In this document: piece after piece, positions 11,601 to 18,825 of the stretch
Layout: every line of letters starts with the position of its first letter
How positions within the stretch are numbered: the stretch's first letter is position 1
DNA from: Perlucidibaca wandonensis
Lineage (GTDB): Bacteria; Pseudomonadota; Gammaproteobacteria; Pseudomonadales; Moraxellaceae
Assembly: GCF_042677145.1 (NCBI RefSeq)
Contig: NZ_JBHTIT010000002.1
Location: 68,825 to 132,824, forward strand
Direction of reading: 5' to 3'
Length of the DNA stretch: 64,000 nucleotides
Notes under the pieces: generated by a model
Databases searched by the model: none
What the model was told of the DNA's origin: nothing
Seen by the model: the letters and a program-made list of their open reading frames with translations, nothing else
Translations under genes and position numbers: made by a program

Positions 11601-14600
11601 CTACGATGGTAATAGCCAAGGTGGTATCGATGGCGGCGTAGTTGTGGCGGTGTCACCTGATATCCATCGCGGCGCGCTCGGCGTGCCGGGGATGAACTAC
11701 AGCACGCTCTTGCAGCGCAGTGTCGACTTCGATGGCTATGCGCGTGTGTATTACCCATCCTATCCCAACACCATTGATCAGCAGCTGACTTTAGGGCTGG
11801 TGCAGATGTTGTGGGATCGTGCTGAGAATAATGGTTACGCCCAGCATTTAGGTGATGGCGTGAGTACTGTCATGCTCGATGGTCAGCCCATTACCTTGGG
11901 CGAGCCTAATCACACACTGCCTGATCTTGATGGTCAGCCATTGCCTCCCAAAAATGTCTTGCTGCACCCAGCATTTGGTGATCATCAGGTCAGCATGACT
12001 ACTGCTGAGGTCATGGCGCGAACGATCGGTGCCGACAACGTTGATGTTTATTATCAGCGCGTAGCTAAGTGTGCTGCGGGTGATGTTAGCTTTTGTGTTA
12101 TCGATCGCAATGCCTTCTTGGCTGATCGCTACCCCGATACCGAGCCATACTTCGGTTTGCCATTGAGCATGCCGTCGAAAGCTGGCTATGGCGATGGCAT
12201 GGGGTCGGCCATGATTGTCTATGACGGTGGTAAAACTCCGACACCACCTGCTGACAATACGCCACCGTTTGCCGGTGAGGATCCGCATGAGTACCCACGT
12301 AACAGCATCAGTGCGCGCTGCCAGAAGGCCCGATTCATGCGTACGGATGGCCGTATTATTTACACCGATTTGCTGAGCCTGCCAGCGAACTGTCCGGTGA
12401 CAGATGGTCAAGAGCAACCGTTTACTGGCGATGCACCTGCGCTTGTTCCGGGCTCAGATGGCGGTGAGCCTCCTGTTGTAAGCGATTACGAGCCTGACTA
12501 CGGCACCGGTATTATCGGTGCTATTGCTAAGTTCACTGCCTCTCTTAACAACGCGCTAATGGCTTTGTTGAGTGGAGATCCAGCGACTGCAGGCGAGCAA
12601 TTTATTGCCGCTATGACGGGTCTAGGAGAGAGCTTTGCTAGTGTGTTGGCTGGCGATGACAGCTTGATCGCCGCTGGCAGCAGCGCTGCCGGTGCCGGTA
12701 GCGACCCAGTCGCTATTTTCGATCGATTTATGGATGGTGTTGGCCGCTTTATTGGTCTGCAGGACGACCCTATCACGGCGCTAACCAGCATAAAGCCAGC
12801 TCGTCATACAGAGGCGGTGGTGATGACTGGTGCTCAATTGCTCGGTTGGTCTACATTGCCAGCCGTTGGCCAAGGCTTTCCTTATCCATCAGGGGCAAAT
12901 ATTACCGGGCAGTCTGCAGAAACAGAGGCATTGTCGGCACTCAATGTTCTGCGCGATCCATTGCGTATTGGTGAGGTCCGAGATGCACATAACGGCGTGT
13001 TTATTTATCCCATCATTCCAGAGGCGCAAGTCCCTGTATTAGTGCCGGTTGAAGAGATTGCTGCTTACAAATGGAATGGTTTAGGTTTCGAAGAAATACC
13101 AGTACAAGTTGATGAGAAATTTACCTTCTTCTTGGCAAACTCGGGATCAACATTCTCTGTCTACTCAGGCACCGACCCTGAGCTTACCTATGCTTGGGAT
13201 ATTGAACGTTGGAACCCTGTGGATGATCGTGAAGAGAAAAATAACACGACAAAAACCAATCCTAACGTCTGCAACGCAGTGTACGAAGATCCAAAAAAAG
13301 ACCCAGTTCCTGGTTTGGACATGGATGATGAAGTGGTCTTTATGGCCAGCGATGCCGGCAAAATGGCACCTCCAGGTGCACTGCCATCGGGCGTGAAGAA
13401 GACACAGATGGTGCGACTGATGGATGTTGCTGATCCTGTTGCTGAGCGTGTGGTTTACCTTGTGCAAAAAGAAGGTGGGTCTTCATTCAAGGGCCAGCAT
13501 TACGTTAAGTTCAAGCGCAACGCAAATGCTGATCAGTGGATCGATAAGAGCTTTTTTAATCGAGATGATCCTGAAGCTCTAGGTGTTAGCAATACTAGTT
13601 ATGGCCAAAACCTAAAAGGTAAGGTTTGCCCAAATGGCAGCCCAGAAACGGCGAAAGAGTCTGATGACCGTTTTGCTCGTGATGGCGTAGTAGTGTCCAC
13701 CGATACTTATCGTTGGGAGGCTACAGGGCGTTGGATGGTGCGCGATATCCGTATCAAGGCGCCAGGTACAGCGAAGCCAGACTGGACGACTATCAAAGAC
13801 TCACGGCCTGACCTTATCGATCGTTGGAAAGGTAGGGCTTTTCAGCAGTCACCGGACTCAACTATTTCTTTGGTTGGCTTCGAAGATGAGCAAGTGAACT
13901 GGGAAGCTAACTCCGTGATCTTGGGTGAGCGTTGCGGGCCTGTGCGCTGTATGCGTGAGGTTTGGGGGGCTGACTCAGGTACTAACGTAACGAAAACTGA
14001 AGTGTTTTATCGTGATGCCATTAGTTATCGTTACCTCATTCGTGTGCATCCGATTCCGCCCGATGGCCTCTACACTAGCTGGGACTACAATCGTAGTGCG
14101 ATGATCCCAACGGCGGCGGAGCGAGCAGCTGGCGTGAAGGCTGGTCGCTACTACACGGTGCTGCGCCCACAAGGCGTGCCTATTGATGGCATAAACGATG
14201 ATATCGGTCAGATCGATGCTATCGCGCCGATACCATTTGTTAACCAATGCATCACGGTTGATGGCCCTAAACCGCCGAATGCCAATGGTCGCTGCCCGCT
14301 ATTTTTAGATGTTGCCGATGCTACATTTAATCTGCCTTTAGCCTTTAGTAACTGGGAGCAAATATCTGGCAAGGGTGATAGTGGCTCTATGGTCTATACC
14401 TTCCAGATGACAGGGGCTACGTCCTTAGCCAATCCGTTGGTTGTGCCATTTTATCGTGATGATGCCTGTCTTGATGACGGCACCGGCGATGATCCTGTCG
14501 CACGTCCATTCCCCGGCGAGGATTCATCTGATCCACGTGTGGTGAATGCGTACAAAGACTTAAATGGGGATGGCAAGGTGACATGCGATGAGCGCCAAGG

Positions 14601-14820
14601 TGCTTATGGTGCCAATGGCATTCATTACTTCGTCACTCATGACAGCGATAACGCCTTCTTGCCACTGTCTACAACTGAAGTAGACGGCACTCAATGGCAG
14701 ATTATGGTGCCGACTGCGCAACCGAAGAATGTCGGTGATGCCTATGCCAATACCATACGGATTCCATTGATTCCGCTTGTTGTTCCTATCCCTAGCTTGC
14801 CCTCACTACCGAGTAGGTAA
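5683..14820 (+). CDS. Giant multidomain lipoprotein: Calx-beta repeats, ceramidase-like and esterase-like domains
   Basis: Predicted secreted outer-membrane or surface lipoprotein of 3045 aa. The ATG at 5683 has AAGGTG 7 bases upstream; a GTG at 5674 is less likely. The signal peptide ends in lipobox LSAC (Cys19). A small domain (about 35-200) resembles N-terminal modules of other gammaproteobacterial lipoproteins and carries SLDADGNSANG. Five tandem Calx-beta domains span about 210-780. A neutral-ceramidase-like region (about 800-1400) has HTHAG (His939/941), SAHPTS (His1038), ADASPS (Ser1091), PGEAT (Glu1231) and Tyr1269. The order and spacing fit the zinc ligands and nucleophile of bacterial neutral ceramidase as I recall them. 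An alpha/beta-hydrolase-like region (about 1435-2370) has YGHGLFGS, nucleophile motif GNSQGG (Ser1978) and GDHQV (His2101). The last 620 residues are unassigned, with one EF-hand-like loop (DLNGDGKVTCDE, about 2959). Enzyme activities are inferred; no frameshift was seen. Confidence 0.85.
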   Translation: MVIRQLLILSAVTALLSACDSAPNSVSSPPSGSEIQTGMVYDSTVEGLAYRTSTQSGITDTGGIFTYRSGERITFSFAGVDLPEALALPQMNPRFIFASTAELASSNDNRVVNFSRLLQSLDADGNSANGLDIREASAALAERNIALNLAVEPDSFAANNPAITTYLSEKGRALVDAEVAKAHLACSEQDVAEGRTPDGICDGNTPALSASDISILEGNSSHVISMTFTLSSTSAVPVSFAYTTQAATATAGDDFVDAAGVITFPAGTRNQTLAITILGDIAPEDDEFFTVKLSQATGLTLVRDSIRVTLRDDDTVATPLRISAQPLLVNEGSGGGFTQAMLRIERQGALDQAVSIRLVSRDEGSALAPSDYEAINREVIIPANDTSILVPLKIVADDAVENDETFLIDITSVSPQAQIIGSPVRVTIANDDVATSRSQLSIADGSIQEPESGTAPLLVTVTRSGAANSAVTVRVKSENGSAEAGTDYLAVNQLLSFPAGVLTQSFNVTINADAISEPTETFTLRLSEASNADIAVGEAIISILDQPPIAVAPTITLTDRSITEGDTARNETFTLQRSGDVSLPSSVRVSVLSRADDTATAGSDYVALDQLVHFPANASSESIVVRILGDDIVEANETFSLLLSSPTNATLARTAARITIIDDDNAALPSLSLLPLEPVAEGDSGLNVVNVIAQLSEASTQAITLTYSLEDGSATSQGQRRDFDPVQNSQVTIPAGATQGLLPITIRGDAYEERDETLTVVLNSVSGARLGTSSQVITIKNDEEAKLLQVGAASRSVAPTDEQVAGQMEAYQGGERLQRFHLGGYGFGPFQLVPGFGPFPELTFGDAPVSISNAPAGASCFSHELTAAKRTELHCDDEISVRVMVILDPKSSERVAFVTVDAIGAGNLIQDAMRAAVNKASCDAGACILPRNVLFGQTHTHAGADLQGLWGGVPREWINEKLLAGAAASTIEAIAQSRPAQLSMSRKTVQFNNYRRPQYRDAKHHQTDKIATLLMAKADDAEPASSRLLASMMQYSAHPTSVGANDYKIPGGEGEVLRLPHPDYPLGSTRELEARFQGTALYFNGPIADASPSGSTDGATGDTVYDRVRARGKNLVDAALNDLAASAVAIDPVLEARSAEAILPVTNPLFLGVGLIGQFNGYYQFSQLPFSDIPGLDQIPAAIIEAFEGVQNQLPQPAPMARTYVSRVSLGTKNSANPLQNRLEIVTIPGEATGSFGRYIRGLAEDSPDGEPLKTQTMLLGLTQNSFGYIIPEDEFSYVDPTGDVVGYEEIVSLGPLTAPLLRLQAYNPLFDVAPTDPRNLPPALTDCAIAWDFGSCILGIGLDRFMQLLGLSSTFGDLAETVADGCHEVAGPLSPACIVFDGLAELFAVIPDVPAFPGVPGDGGDPSAPSLAAPAELTLLPEILKAQATGCDFIDPAACLLPFPNNHFTKAVASNDTGIQVNINPLAPPRNIAGRPVDVSDQNRADGFSPGQAIILRVPGLDLDQTANARPVPRLGKPGAGQASGVAAQAMSNSLRANSAIIIWDATAKKRHLVWAEIDNNRTRYTPCDLPGPVQTVAELADSAELASAIQTFRDGCNGAAKPLVSLVDGVDPTSDPGPALMIRPGINFEEGHRYIVALRDLRDANGDVIASTAGFSLCRDTSDSPLRAIPVVGKRCGELDAIFAELESEAAIERKTLYSAWDFTVASERSLTGRMLAIRDATLKGKLPSFAIDSVQDNAFNAGKDDCTTAGNTDNCIARVIKGKITVPNFIDKAQLPADQLSALPDLPLGPLSTSDLGSGTLDRQIGGRFYYGIENPFPGPYDVPKPFPLQPTVDVPFTCHIPRAAFSGSTTATDNASYDVRPSRVSLYGHGLFGSQNEVGQGQLRRFSNEHNYTFCALDWVGMSGAGDVINALTLLLDMSNFPTLSDRVQQGILHFVAMGRLLKDPNGLITDSAFQAPDGRPLIDNRDIFYDGNSQGGIDGGVVVAVSPDIHRGALGVPGMNYSTLLQRSVDFDGYARVYYPSYPNTIDQQLTLGLVQMLWDRAENNGYAQHLGDGVSTVMLDGQPITLGEPNHTLPDLDGQPLPPKNVLLHPAFGDHQVSMTTAEVMARTIGADNVDVYYQRVAKCAAGDVSFCVIDRNAFLADRYPDTEPYFGLPLSMPSKAGYGDGMGSAMIVYDGGKTPTPPADNTPPFAGEDPHEYPRNSISARCQKARFMRTDGRIIYTDLLSLPANCPVTDGQEQPFTGDAPALVPGSDGGEPPVVSDYEPDYGTGIIGAIAKFTASLNNALMALLSGDPATAGEQFIAAMTGLGESFASVLAGDDSLIAAGSSAAGAGSDPVAIFDRFMDGVGRFIGLQDDPITALTSIKPARHTEAVVMTGAQLLGWSTLPAVGQGFPYPSGANITGQSAETEALSALNVLRDPLRIGEVRDAHNGVFIYPIIPEAQVPVLVPVEEIAAYKWNGLGFEEIPVQVDEKFTFFLANSGSTFSVYSGTDPELTYAWDIERWNPVDDREEKNNTTKTNPNVCNAVYEDPKKDPVPGLDMDDEVVFMASDAGKMAPPGALPSGVKKTQMVRLMDVADPVAERVVYLVQKEGGSSFKGQHYVKFKRNANADQWIDKSFFNRDDPEALGVSNTSYGQNLKGKVCPNGSPETAKESDDRFARDGVVVSTDTYRWEATGRWMVRDIRIKAPGTAKPDWTTIKDSRPDLIDRWKGRAFQQSPDSTISLVGFEDEQVNWEANSVILGERCGPVRCMREVWGADSGTNVTKTEVFYRDAISYRYLIRVHPIPPDGLYTSWDYNRSAMIPTAAERAAGVKAGRYYTVLRPQGVPIDGINDDIGQIDAIAPIPFVNQCITVDGPKPPNANGRCPLFLDVADATFNLPLAFSNWEQISGKGDSGSMVYTFQMTGATSLANPLVVPFYRDDACLDDGTGDDPVARPFPGEDSSDPRVVNAYKDLNGDGKVTCDERQGAYGANGIHYFVTHDSDNAFLPLSTTEVDGTQWQIMVPTAQPKNVGDAYANTIRIPLIPLVVPIPSLPSLPSR

Positions 14821-14834
14821 AGGGTGTAGATAAG

Positions 14835-14861
14835 AAAAAAGCCCGCATCTGCGGGCTTTTT
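14835..14861. terminator. Bidirectional terminator between convergent genes
   Basis: The A6-stem-T5 hairpin works in both directions and lies between the giant lipoprotein gene and the leftward PF10136 gene, whose stop is at 14874. It matches the terminator at 5502-5528 in all 27 bases. Confidence 0.93.
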
Positions 14862-14873
14862 GCTGCTTAAAAA

Positions 14874-16856
14874 CTAGTTGTTTTCAACGACTTTAACAGG
14901 CCAGAGCAAGGTCATTGGCCGCTGCTTCAATTGCTGCAAAATCTCCTTTAGCAGAGGCCACCAAAGGCGAAACTTCACGCCGCGAGACTTCAGCGCCAAC
15001 ATCAACGCCAAGCTGAAGCTTACGCCCAAGTTCACCAGGCCGATGATGGCAATGCCAACACTGCTAACCACTATTACTTGCCAGCTCAAGGCGAAATCGA
15101 AAGCTACTAAGGCGTAGGCGAAGTTGGCGGTAGAGAAGGCGATATGGCGAATATCTAAGGGTAGCCCGAATAAAAAGCCGACGGTGCCCATGCTGCCGAG
15201 CATGATGCCGAAGTAGAAGTTGCCGGCTAAAGCGCCTAGGTTATGGTGCAGATACTTTGTGATACGTTCGCGGCGCTGTCGCGACATCCAGCGCAAAGCA
15301 CGATGCGCCGTAATGCGTTCGGGGATGCGAGAGTAGACCGCTTTATTGTCGTAATAGCCGGAAATAATCCCCGACAAAAATAGGAAAAACCCGGCAATCG
15401 CTGCGTGAAAAATAGCGAGGCTATCAATCGGGCTAAGGTCATGTAGCAAATGATCAGCTTTGGCTGGGCTGATGGGGAAGTCGCCAAACCATTGCCACAT
15501 CATGCCGACGGCAAGCGCAATCGGAAAGGCGACGCCGACATTACCAATAATGGCAATGAACTGACTACGAAACACATCTATGCAGAGTTTGGCGAGGTCG
15601 CCGAGATGTTTCTCTGGGCGGTGTGTACTGATTTGCTCAACACTTGAAGCCAGATGCGAAGCAGTCATTGCCGGCTGTTTGGTAGCAATAGTGCCGTGCA
15701 AGACATGAATAAGCATGAAGCCAAACGAGTAGTTAAGACTGTAAATAAATGCTTGCCCTAGCGGCGCTAGAGCGAGGCGAGTAGAAAAAATCTTCAGCAA
15801 CGCCATAAACGCAACAATCACGCCGGCACGACCGGCTGAGCGCCACATATCAAAAAAGCCTGCACGCGTAGAGGTGACGTAGTGGTCGCCGGTTTCGCTG
15901 GCGTGTTCGGTGACGTTGCGCGCGAGCAGTTCGGTATTGCGCGAGAGCAGCGCTCGTAGGCTGTGGCTGTCGGCCTCGCTGCGGCTCATTTGTTTGACAA
16001 ACTTAGCAAGGAGCAACGGGTGTGATGCGGTGTCGCCGGCAATAAAATCTAATAGCAGCTCCATGCGAGCCAGTGCTTGCTTCATGCGCACGATAAGATA
16101 GGTCAGGCTAATACTGACGCCATTTTGTTCAGTTAAGCGCTTAACTTTGCGTGTGAGCTCAAGGCATTGATCCATCAAAACTTGCATCTGGCGATGGTCG
16201 ATGCCGTCCTCACGAAGCTCTTGTAGCAGCTCGCGCTGATGCCTAACAAAGCGCTCGGTTTCGTTGCTGAGCGCCATAAACGGCGACTCAAAGGACTCCA
16301 CGGCAGGATATTTACGCACAAGTTCAGGCTCAAGACCCATTGCGCAAACTCGATGCGCGAGCACGCGTAAGGCATCAAGCTGCTCAAGACGAGTATGGCG
16401 TAGCACTGTTTTCGGGTGTGACCCAGAAAGCAGCATTTCAAACACGCTAGCCCACAGCTCATCAGGCACAGCTTCAATCCAGTCGGCGTCACGACCGCGA
16501 CGAATCAGGCGCGCGAAGGCCTCATCGAGATATTTGTCGTCGCTAACGGGCGGCAAAATATGCTCGCCAATGCGCCGCCAAAAGCCCGCCGATAAGCCTT
16601 CGCTGCTCAGAATGCCGGTGTCGGTATAAAGATTAATTTGGCGACGACCGGCCAAGAGTGTATCGATATAGCGCTGAAGGCCGGCGCGTAATTCGGGGCG
16701 GCGACTGAGCAGCTCGAGCAGAGCACCAAAGGATTTATTGATGTCATCAAGGTTGTCGGGGCTGCTTGGGCGTAGCTGTTTGAGCAGTCGACCCAATGGG
16801 CGAAAAACGCCTACTTCTGGGTTGCGAGTTATCTCTTCTAAAATCTCTGTCAACAT
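14874..16856 (-). CDS. PF10136-type 'site-specific recombinase' membrane protein
   Basis: A 660-aa protein resembling the family labelled site-specific recombinase (Gcr-like, PF10136). That name is doubtful: the C-terminal half contains several hydrophobic membrane segments (for example FIAIIGNVGVAFPIALAVGM and FDFALSWQVIVVSSVGIAII) and no tyrosine- or serine-recombinase signature is visible. The N-terminal half is helical and charged. The central FGFMLIHVLHGTIATKQPAMTA is a stretch I associate with the family. It lies 58 bases downstream of bcsF on the same strand and could be cotranscribed with bcsEF. Its ATG is buried in the hairpin at 16854-16884 and has no clear Shine-Dalgarno site. Function unknown. 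Confidence 0.7.
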   Translation of the reverse strand: MLTEILEEITRNPEVGVFRPLGRLLKQLRPSSPDNLDDINKSFGALLELLSRRPELRAGLQRYIDTLLAGRRQINLYTDTGILSSEGLSAGFWRRIGEHILPPVSDDKYLDEAFARLIRRGRDADWIEAVPDELWASVFEMLLSGSHPKTVLRHTRLEQLDALRVLAHRVCAMGLEPELVRKYPAVESFESPFMALSNETERFVRHQRELLQELREDGIDHRQMQVLMDQCLELTRKVKRLTEQNGVSISLTYLIVRMKQALARMELLLDFIAGDTASHPLLLAKFVKQMSRSEADSHSLRALLSRNTELLARNVTEHASETGDHYVTSTRAGFFDMWRSAGRAGVIVAFMALLKIFSTRLALAPLGQAFIYSLNYSFGFMLIHVLHGTIATKQPAMTASHLASSVEQISTHRPEKHLGDLAKLCIDVFRSQFIAIIGNVGVAFPIALAVGMMWQWFGDFPISPAKADHLLHDLSPIDSLAIFHAAIAGFFLFLSGIISGYYDNKAVYSRIPERITAHRALRWMSRQRRERITKYLHHNLGALAGNFYFGIMLGSMGTVGFLFGLPLDIRHIAFSTANFAYALVAFDFALSWQVIVVSSVGIAIIGLVNLGVSFSLALMLALKSRGVKFRLWWPLLKEILQQLKQRPMTLLWPVKVVENN

Positions 16857-16884
16857 CTGATGGCGCTCATGGGGCCATCAGATG
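16854..16884 (-). promoter_or_regulatory. Perfect 11-bp hairpin enclosing the start codon of the PF10136 gene
   Basis: The arms CATCTGATGGC (16854-16864) and GCCATCAGATG (16874-16884) are perfectly complementary, with a 9-base loop. In the leftward mRNA the start codon is the last three bases of the 3' arm, so it would be base-paired. No U-tract follows, so it is not a standard terminator. Control of translation is inferred. Confidence 0.6.
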
Positions 16885-16914
16885 GCTAACAGCCCATATT
16901 AGTATGATTGGGTT

Positions 16915-17115
16915 TCATGCCTTAGAAGAGGGCGCGGAAGGCCCTCTTAAGGGAATGGATTTAACCAGTGAATGGCTGCGGCGAATGCGAATCGGTGCGA
17001 GCAATGAGCGCAGCGCAATGCGATTTTTATAAGCCAGGAAGAGCACGATAAAACCCAGTATCAGCCCGAACCCAATAAAGGCAGTCAAATAGAGCAGGAA
17101 GAAATCGTAGCTCAT
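16915..17115 (-). CDS. bcsF: BcsF-like small membrane protein
   Basis: A 66-aa protein with one hydrophobic segment (LTAFIGFGLILGFIVLFLAY, about residues 10-29) followed by a basic tail. Size, topology and position directly after bcsE match BcsF, the inner-membrane partner that helps recruit BcsE to the cellulose synthase. The start ATG overlaps the bcsE stop (ATGA), showing translational coupling. The identification rests on context and topology more than on residue similarity. An 8-bp inverted repeat (16926-16948) lies in its 3' coding end. Confidence 0.75.
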   Translation of the reverse strand: MSYDFFLLYLTAFIGFGLILGFIVLFLAYKNRIALRSLLAPIRIRRSHSLVKSIPLRGPSAPSSKA

Positions 17116-18722
17116 AATAGAGATCCTGTCGTAGGGTCGATGCGAGCGTTCAGTGCTTGGGATAAGTGTTCTGAGTAATCAGTGTAGCCAACAAACTCAG
17201 CGTTGTAGCGAATTTTTTCTAGTGTTTGACCAATCTCATTCGCTAAGACGATGATTTCATAGAAGGCGAATAAGGAGCCGACCTCCATTTTAAACAGCTT
17301 GCCCATCAATGTATCGACGTCTGAGGCCGGGCAGGCAAACAGGAATAGGTATAAATACTGGTTGTCGTTAGTGATAAAGATGCCGGGGCGATCAGGCCTA
17401 AAGGCGTCGAGAGCTGTCAAATGCGGGCAGTCCGAGCGTAGGGTGAGTCGCACGATAACGCTATCGATATTGGTGTTGGTGCTAACGCGCATGAACTCTT
17501 CGGCGGTGATGGCGAAGTCGATGGGCGTTTGATAGCCAACACTTTCAGTGGGCTGGGCACTGGCAAAGAATTGATCGAAGTCTGGCTCGATGACGCGCCA
17601 AAACCACTGACCTTTTAGTGATGAAATTACGCGAAAGCATTCGGATATTTCTAAGTCGCGGCGCAGCAGGCGTGTGGCGCCCATATAGTAAAGCTGCATT
17701 TCCTGCTGATAATTTAATGTGTCATCGACTTCGTGAATGACGATTTTCAAGCGCCGGCCACAGGCAATACGTAGCTTATGAACTTGCCGCGCGAGCACTT
17801 CAAATGCCTGCATTTCATAGTGATCAAGGATGACTGTGGCGGCAATGGCAGTCTTAGTGACTTCGTCCATGAGCTCGGCGGTATCATCAAAAATCTCCCA
17901 GTTAACTGGAGTACTTTGACCAAAGCGCGCAGGGTTCCAACAGCTGAGTACTCGATGCGCATCTTCGGCGCCACGCAGATTGTTTTCGGGCTGCTGGTGC
18001 AGGCCAAGTGTAAATAGCCTGCCATCTTGGCGAGAGCCCATGCCGTAGCGTGCATCCTCGAGAACGGTATTGGATGCGCGCCAATGATTGATGCGCCAGG
18101 TCATGCGATTATCATCACGCATGAGGCCGGCAAGGCCATCGAGCTCTTTGCTATGGCGCACTAGCACGGGCCAAATATGAGTCTCTTCGGCCATGATAAA
18201 AACGCCGGTGCAACGATGGTGACGATGCCATTCGCGCAAAATGCCGAGTTGGCGCAAGTTGGAGCTGCGCACTTCGGTAGCAAGCAGGCCACCAGCATTA
18301 AGATAAATAATGCAGTCAGCGCTCTGCGCCTTTTGAGCTTCTAGGCTTTCGAGGAAATCCCAAATATTACGAGATGGCTGGCTTAGCACTAGTGAGTCGA
18401 TCTGCATGAGCGCGATGGCTGAAGAGTCTTGCTCATGGTCGCGAGCTAATGCCGACATTGGTGCAACCAACGATTGCGCATGCGGCGAGCAGAGCACGAG
18501 CCGGCTGCCTTGCTGCAAACCGTTGGTTAATGTGTCGATGGCCAATGGCGTAGTGGCTTGGCTGCTGGGTAGCGTGACGGCATAGAGCCCGCCTTGCAGC
18601 ATCTCTGCGGCTTCGGCAGGCAGGCCTTCAATACCAATTGAGCAAGGCACATAAGTAGAAAGAATAGAGCGTTCAGCTTTTTGCTCACGGCTACTGAATA
18701 AGCCGAACATATCAAAGGCCAT
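17112..18722 (-). CDS. bcsE: Cellulose biosynthesis protein BcsE
   Basis: BcsE is a cytosolic regulatory subunit of E. coli-type cellulose synthase; its GIL domain binds c-di-GMP. The product here is 536 aa, close to the usual 520. The ATG at 18722 has AGGAG 5 bases upstream, better than the adjoining GTG at 18725. The C-terminal segment with YLYLFLFACPASDVDTLMGKLF matches the GIL region. The expected RxGD I-site is absent; the nearest candidate in the same place reads RPGI, near residue 444. It is the first gene of a leftward bcsE-bcsF unit and is divergent from bcsQABZC. Confidence 0.88.
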   Translation of the reverse strand: MAFDMFGLFSSREQKAERSILSTYVPCSIGIEGLPAEAAEMLQGGLYAVTLPSSQATTPLAIDTLTNGLQQGSRLVLCSPHAQSLVAPMSALARDHEQDSSAIALMQIDSLVLSQPSRNIWDFLESLEAQKAQSADCIIYLNAGGLLATEVRSSNLRQLGILREWHRHHRCTGVFIMAEETHIWPVLVRHSKELDGLAGLMRDDNRMTWRINHWRASNTVLEDARYGMGSRQDGRLFTLGLHQQPENNLRGAEDAHRVLSCWNPARFGQSTPVNWEIFDDTAELMDEVTKTAIAATVILDHYEMQAFEVLARQVHKLRIACGRRLKIVIHEVDDTLNYQQEMQLYYMGATRLLRRDLEISECFRVISSLKGQWFWRVIEPDFDQFFASAQPTESVGYQTPIDFAITAEEFMRVSTNTNIDSVIVRLTLRSDCPHLTALDAFRPDRPGIFITNDNQYLYLFLFACPASDVDTLMGKLFKMEVGSLFAFYEIIVLANEIGQTLEKIRYNAEFVGYTDYSEHLSQALNARIDPTTGSLL

Positions 18723-18765
18723 CACAACTCCTGCAAAAAGACAAAAAAACTCTCGTATATCCAGT

Positions 18766-18782
18766 ATATAGTGAAACTATAT
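18766..18782. promoter_or_regulatory. Inverted repeat in the bcsE-bcsQ divergent promoter region
   Basis: ATATAGT-GAA-ACTATAT forms a perfect 7-bp inverted repeat with a 3-base centre, about midway between the divergent bcsE (18722) and bcsQ (18826) starts. Its position suits an operator serving both directions. It is A+T-rich and also resembles -10 sequences, so promoter elements may account for part of it. Confidence 0.4.
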
Positions 18783-18825
18783 TATTACGGTTGTCGGATT
18801 AGCGACGTTGTGTTGAGGATTGTTT

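Noticed and set aside
11848..12417. 189-codon minus-strand open frame inside the giant lipoprotein gene
   Set aside because: No recognisable domain or ribosome binding site; the plus-strand frame is continuous and conserved-looking here.
14874..16856. Treating this gene as a DNA recombinase or mobile-element gene
   Set aside because: No catalytic Tyr or Ser recombinase motifs, many membrane segments, and no attachment sites or repeats around it.
16926..16948. 8-bp hairpin AAGAGGGC/GCCCTCTT as a terminator after bcsF
   Set aside because: It lies within the last codons of bcsF and is not followed by a T-run in the direction of transcription.
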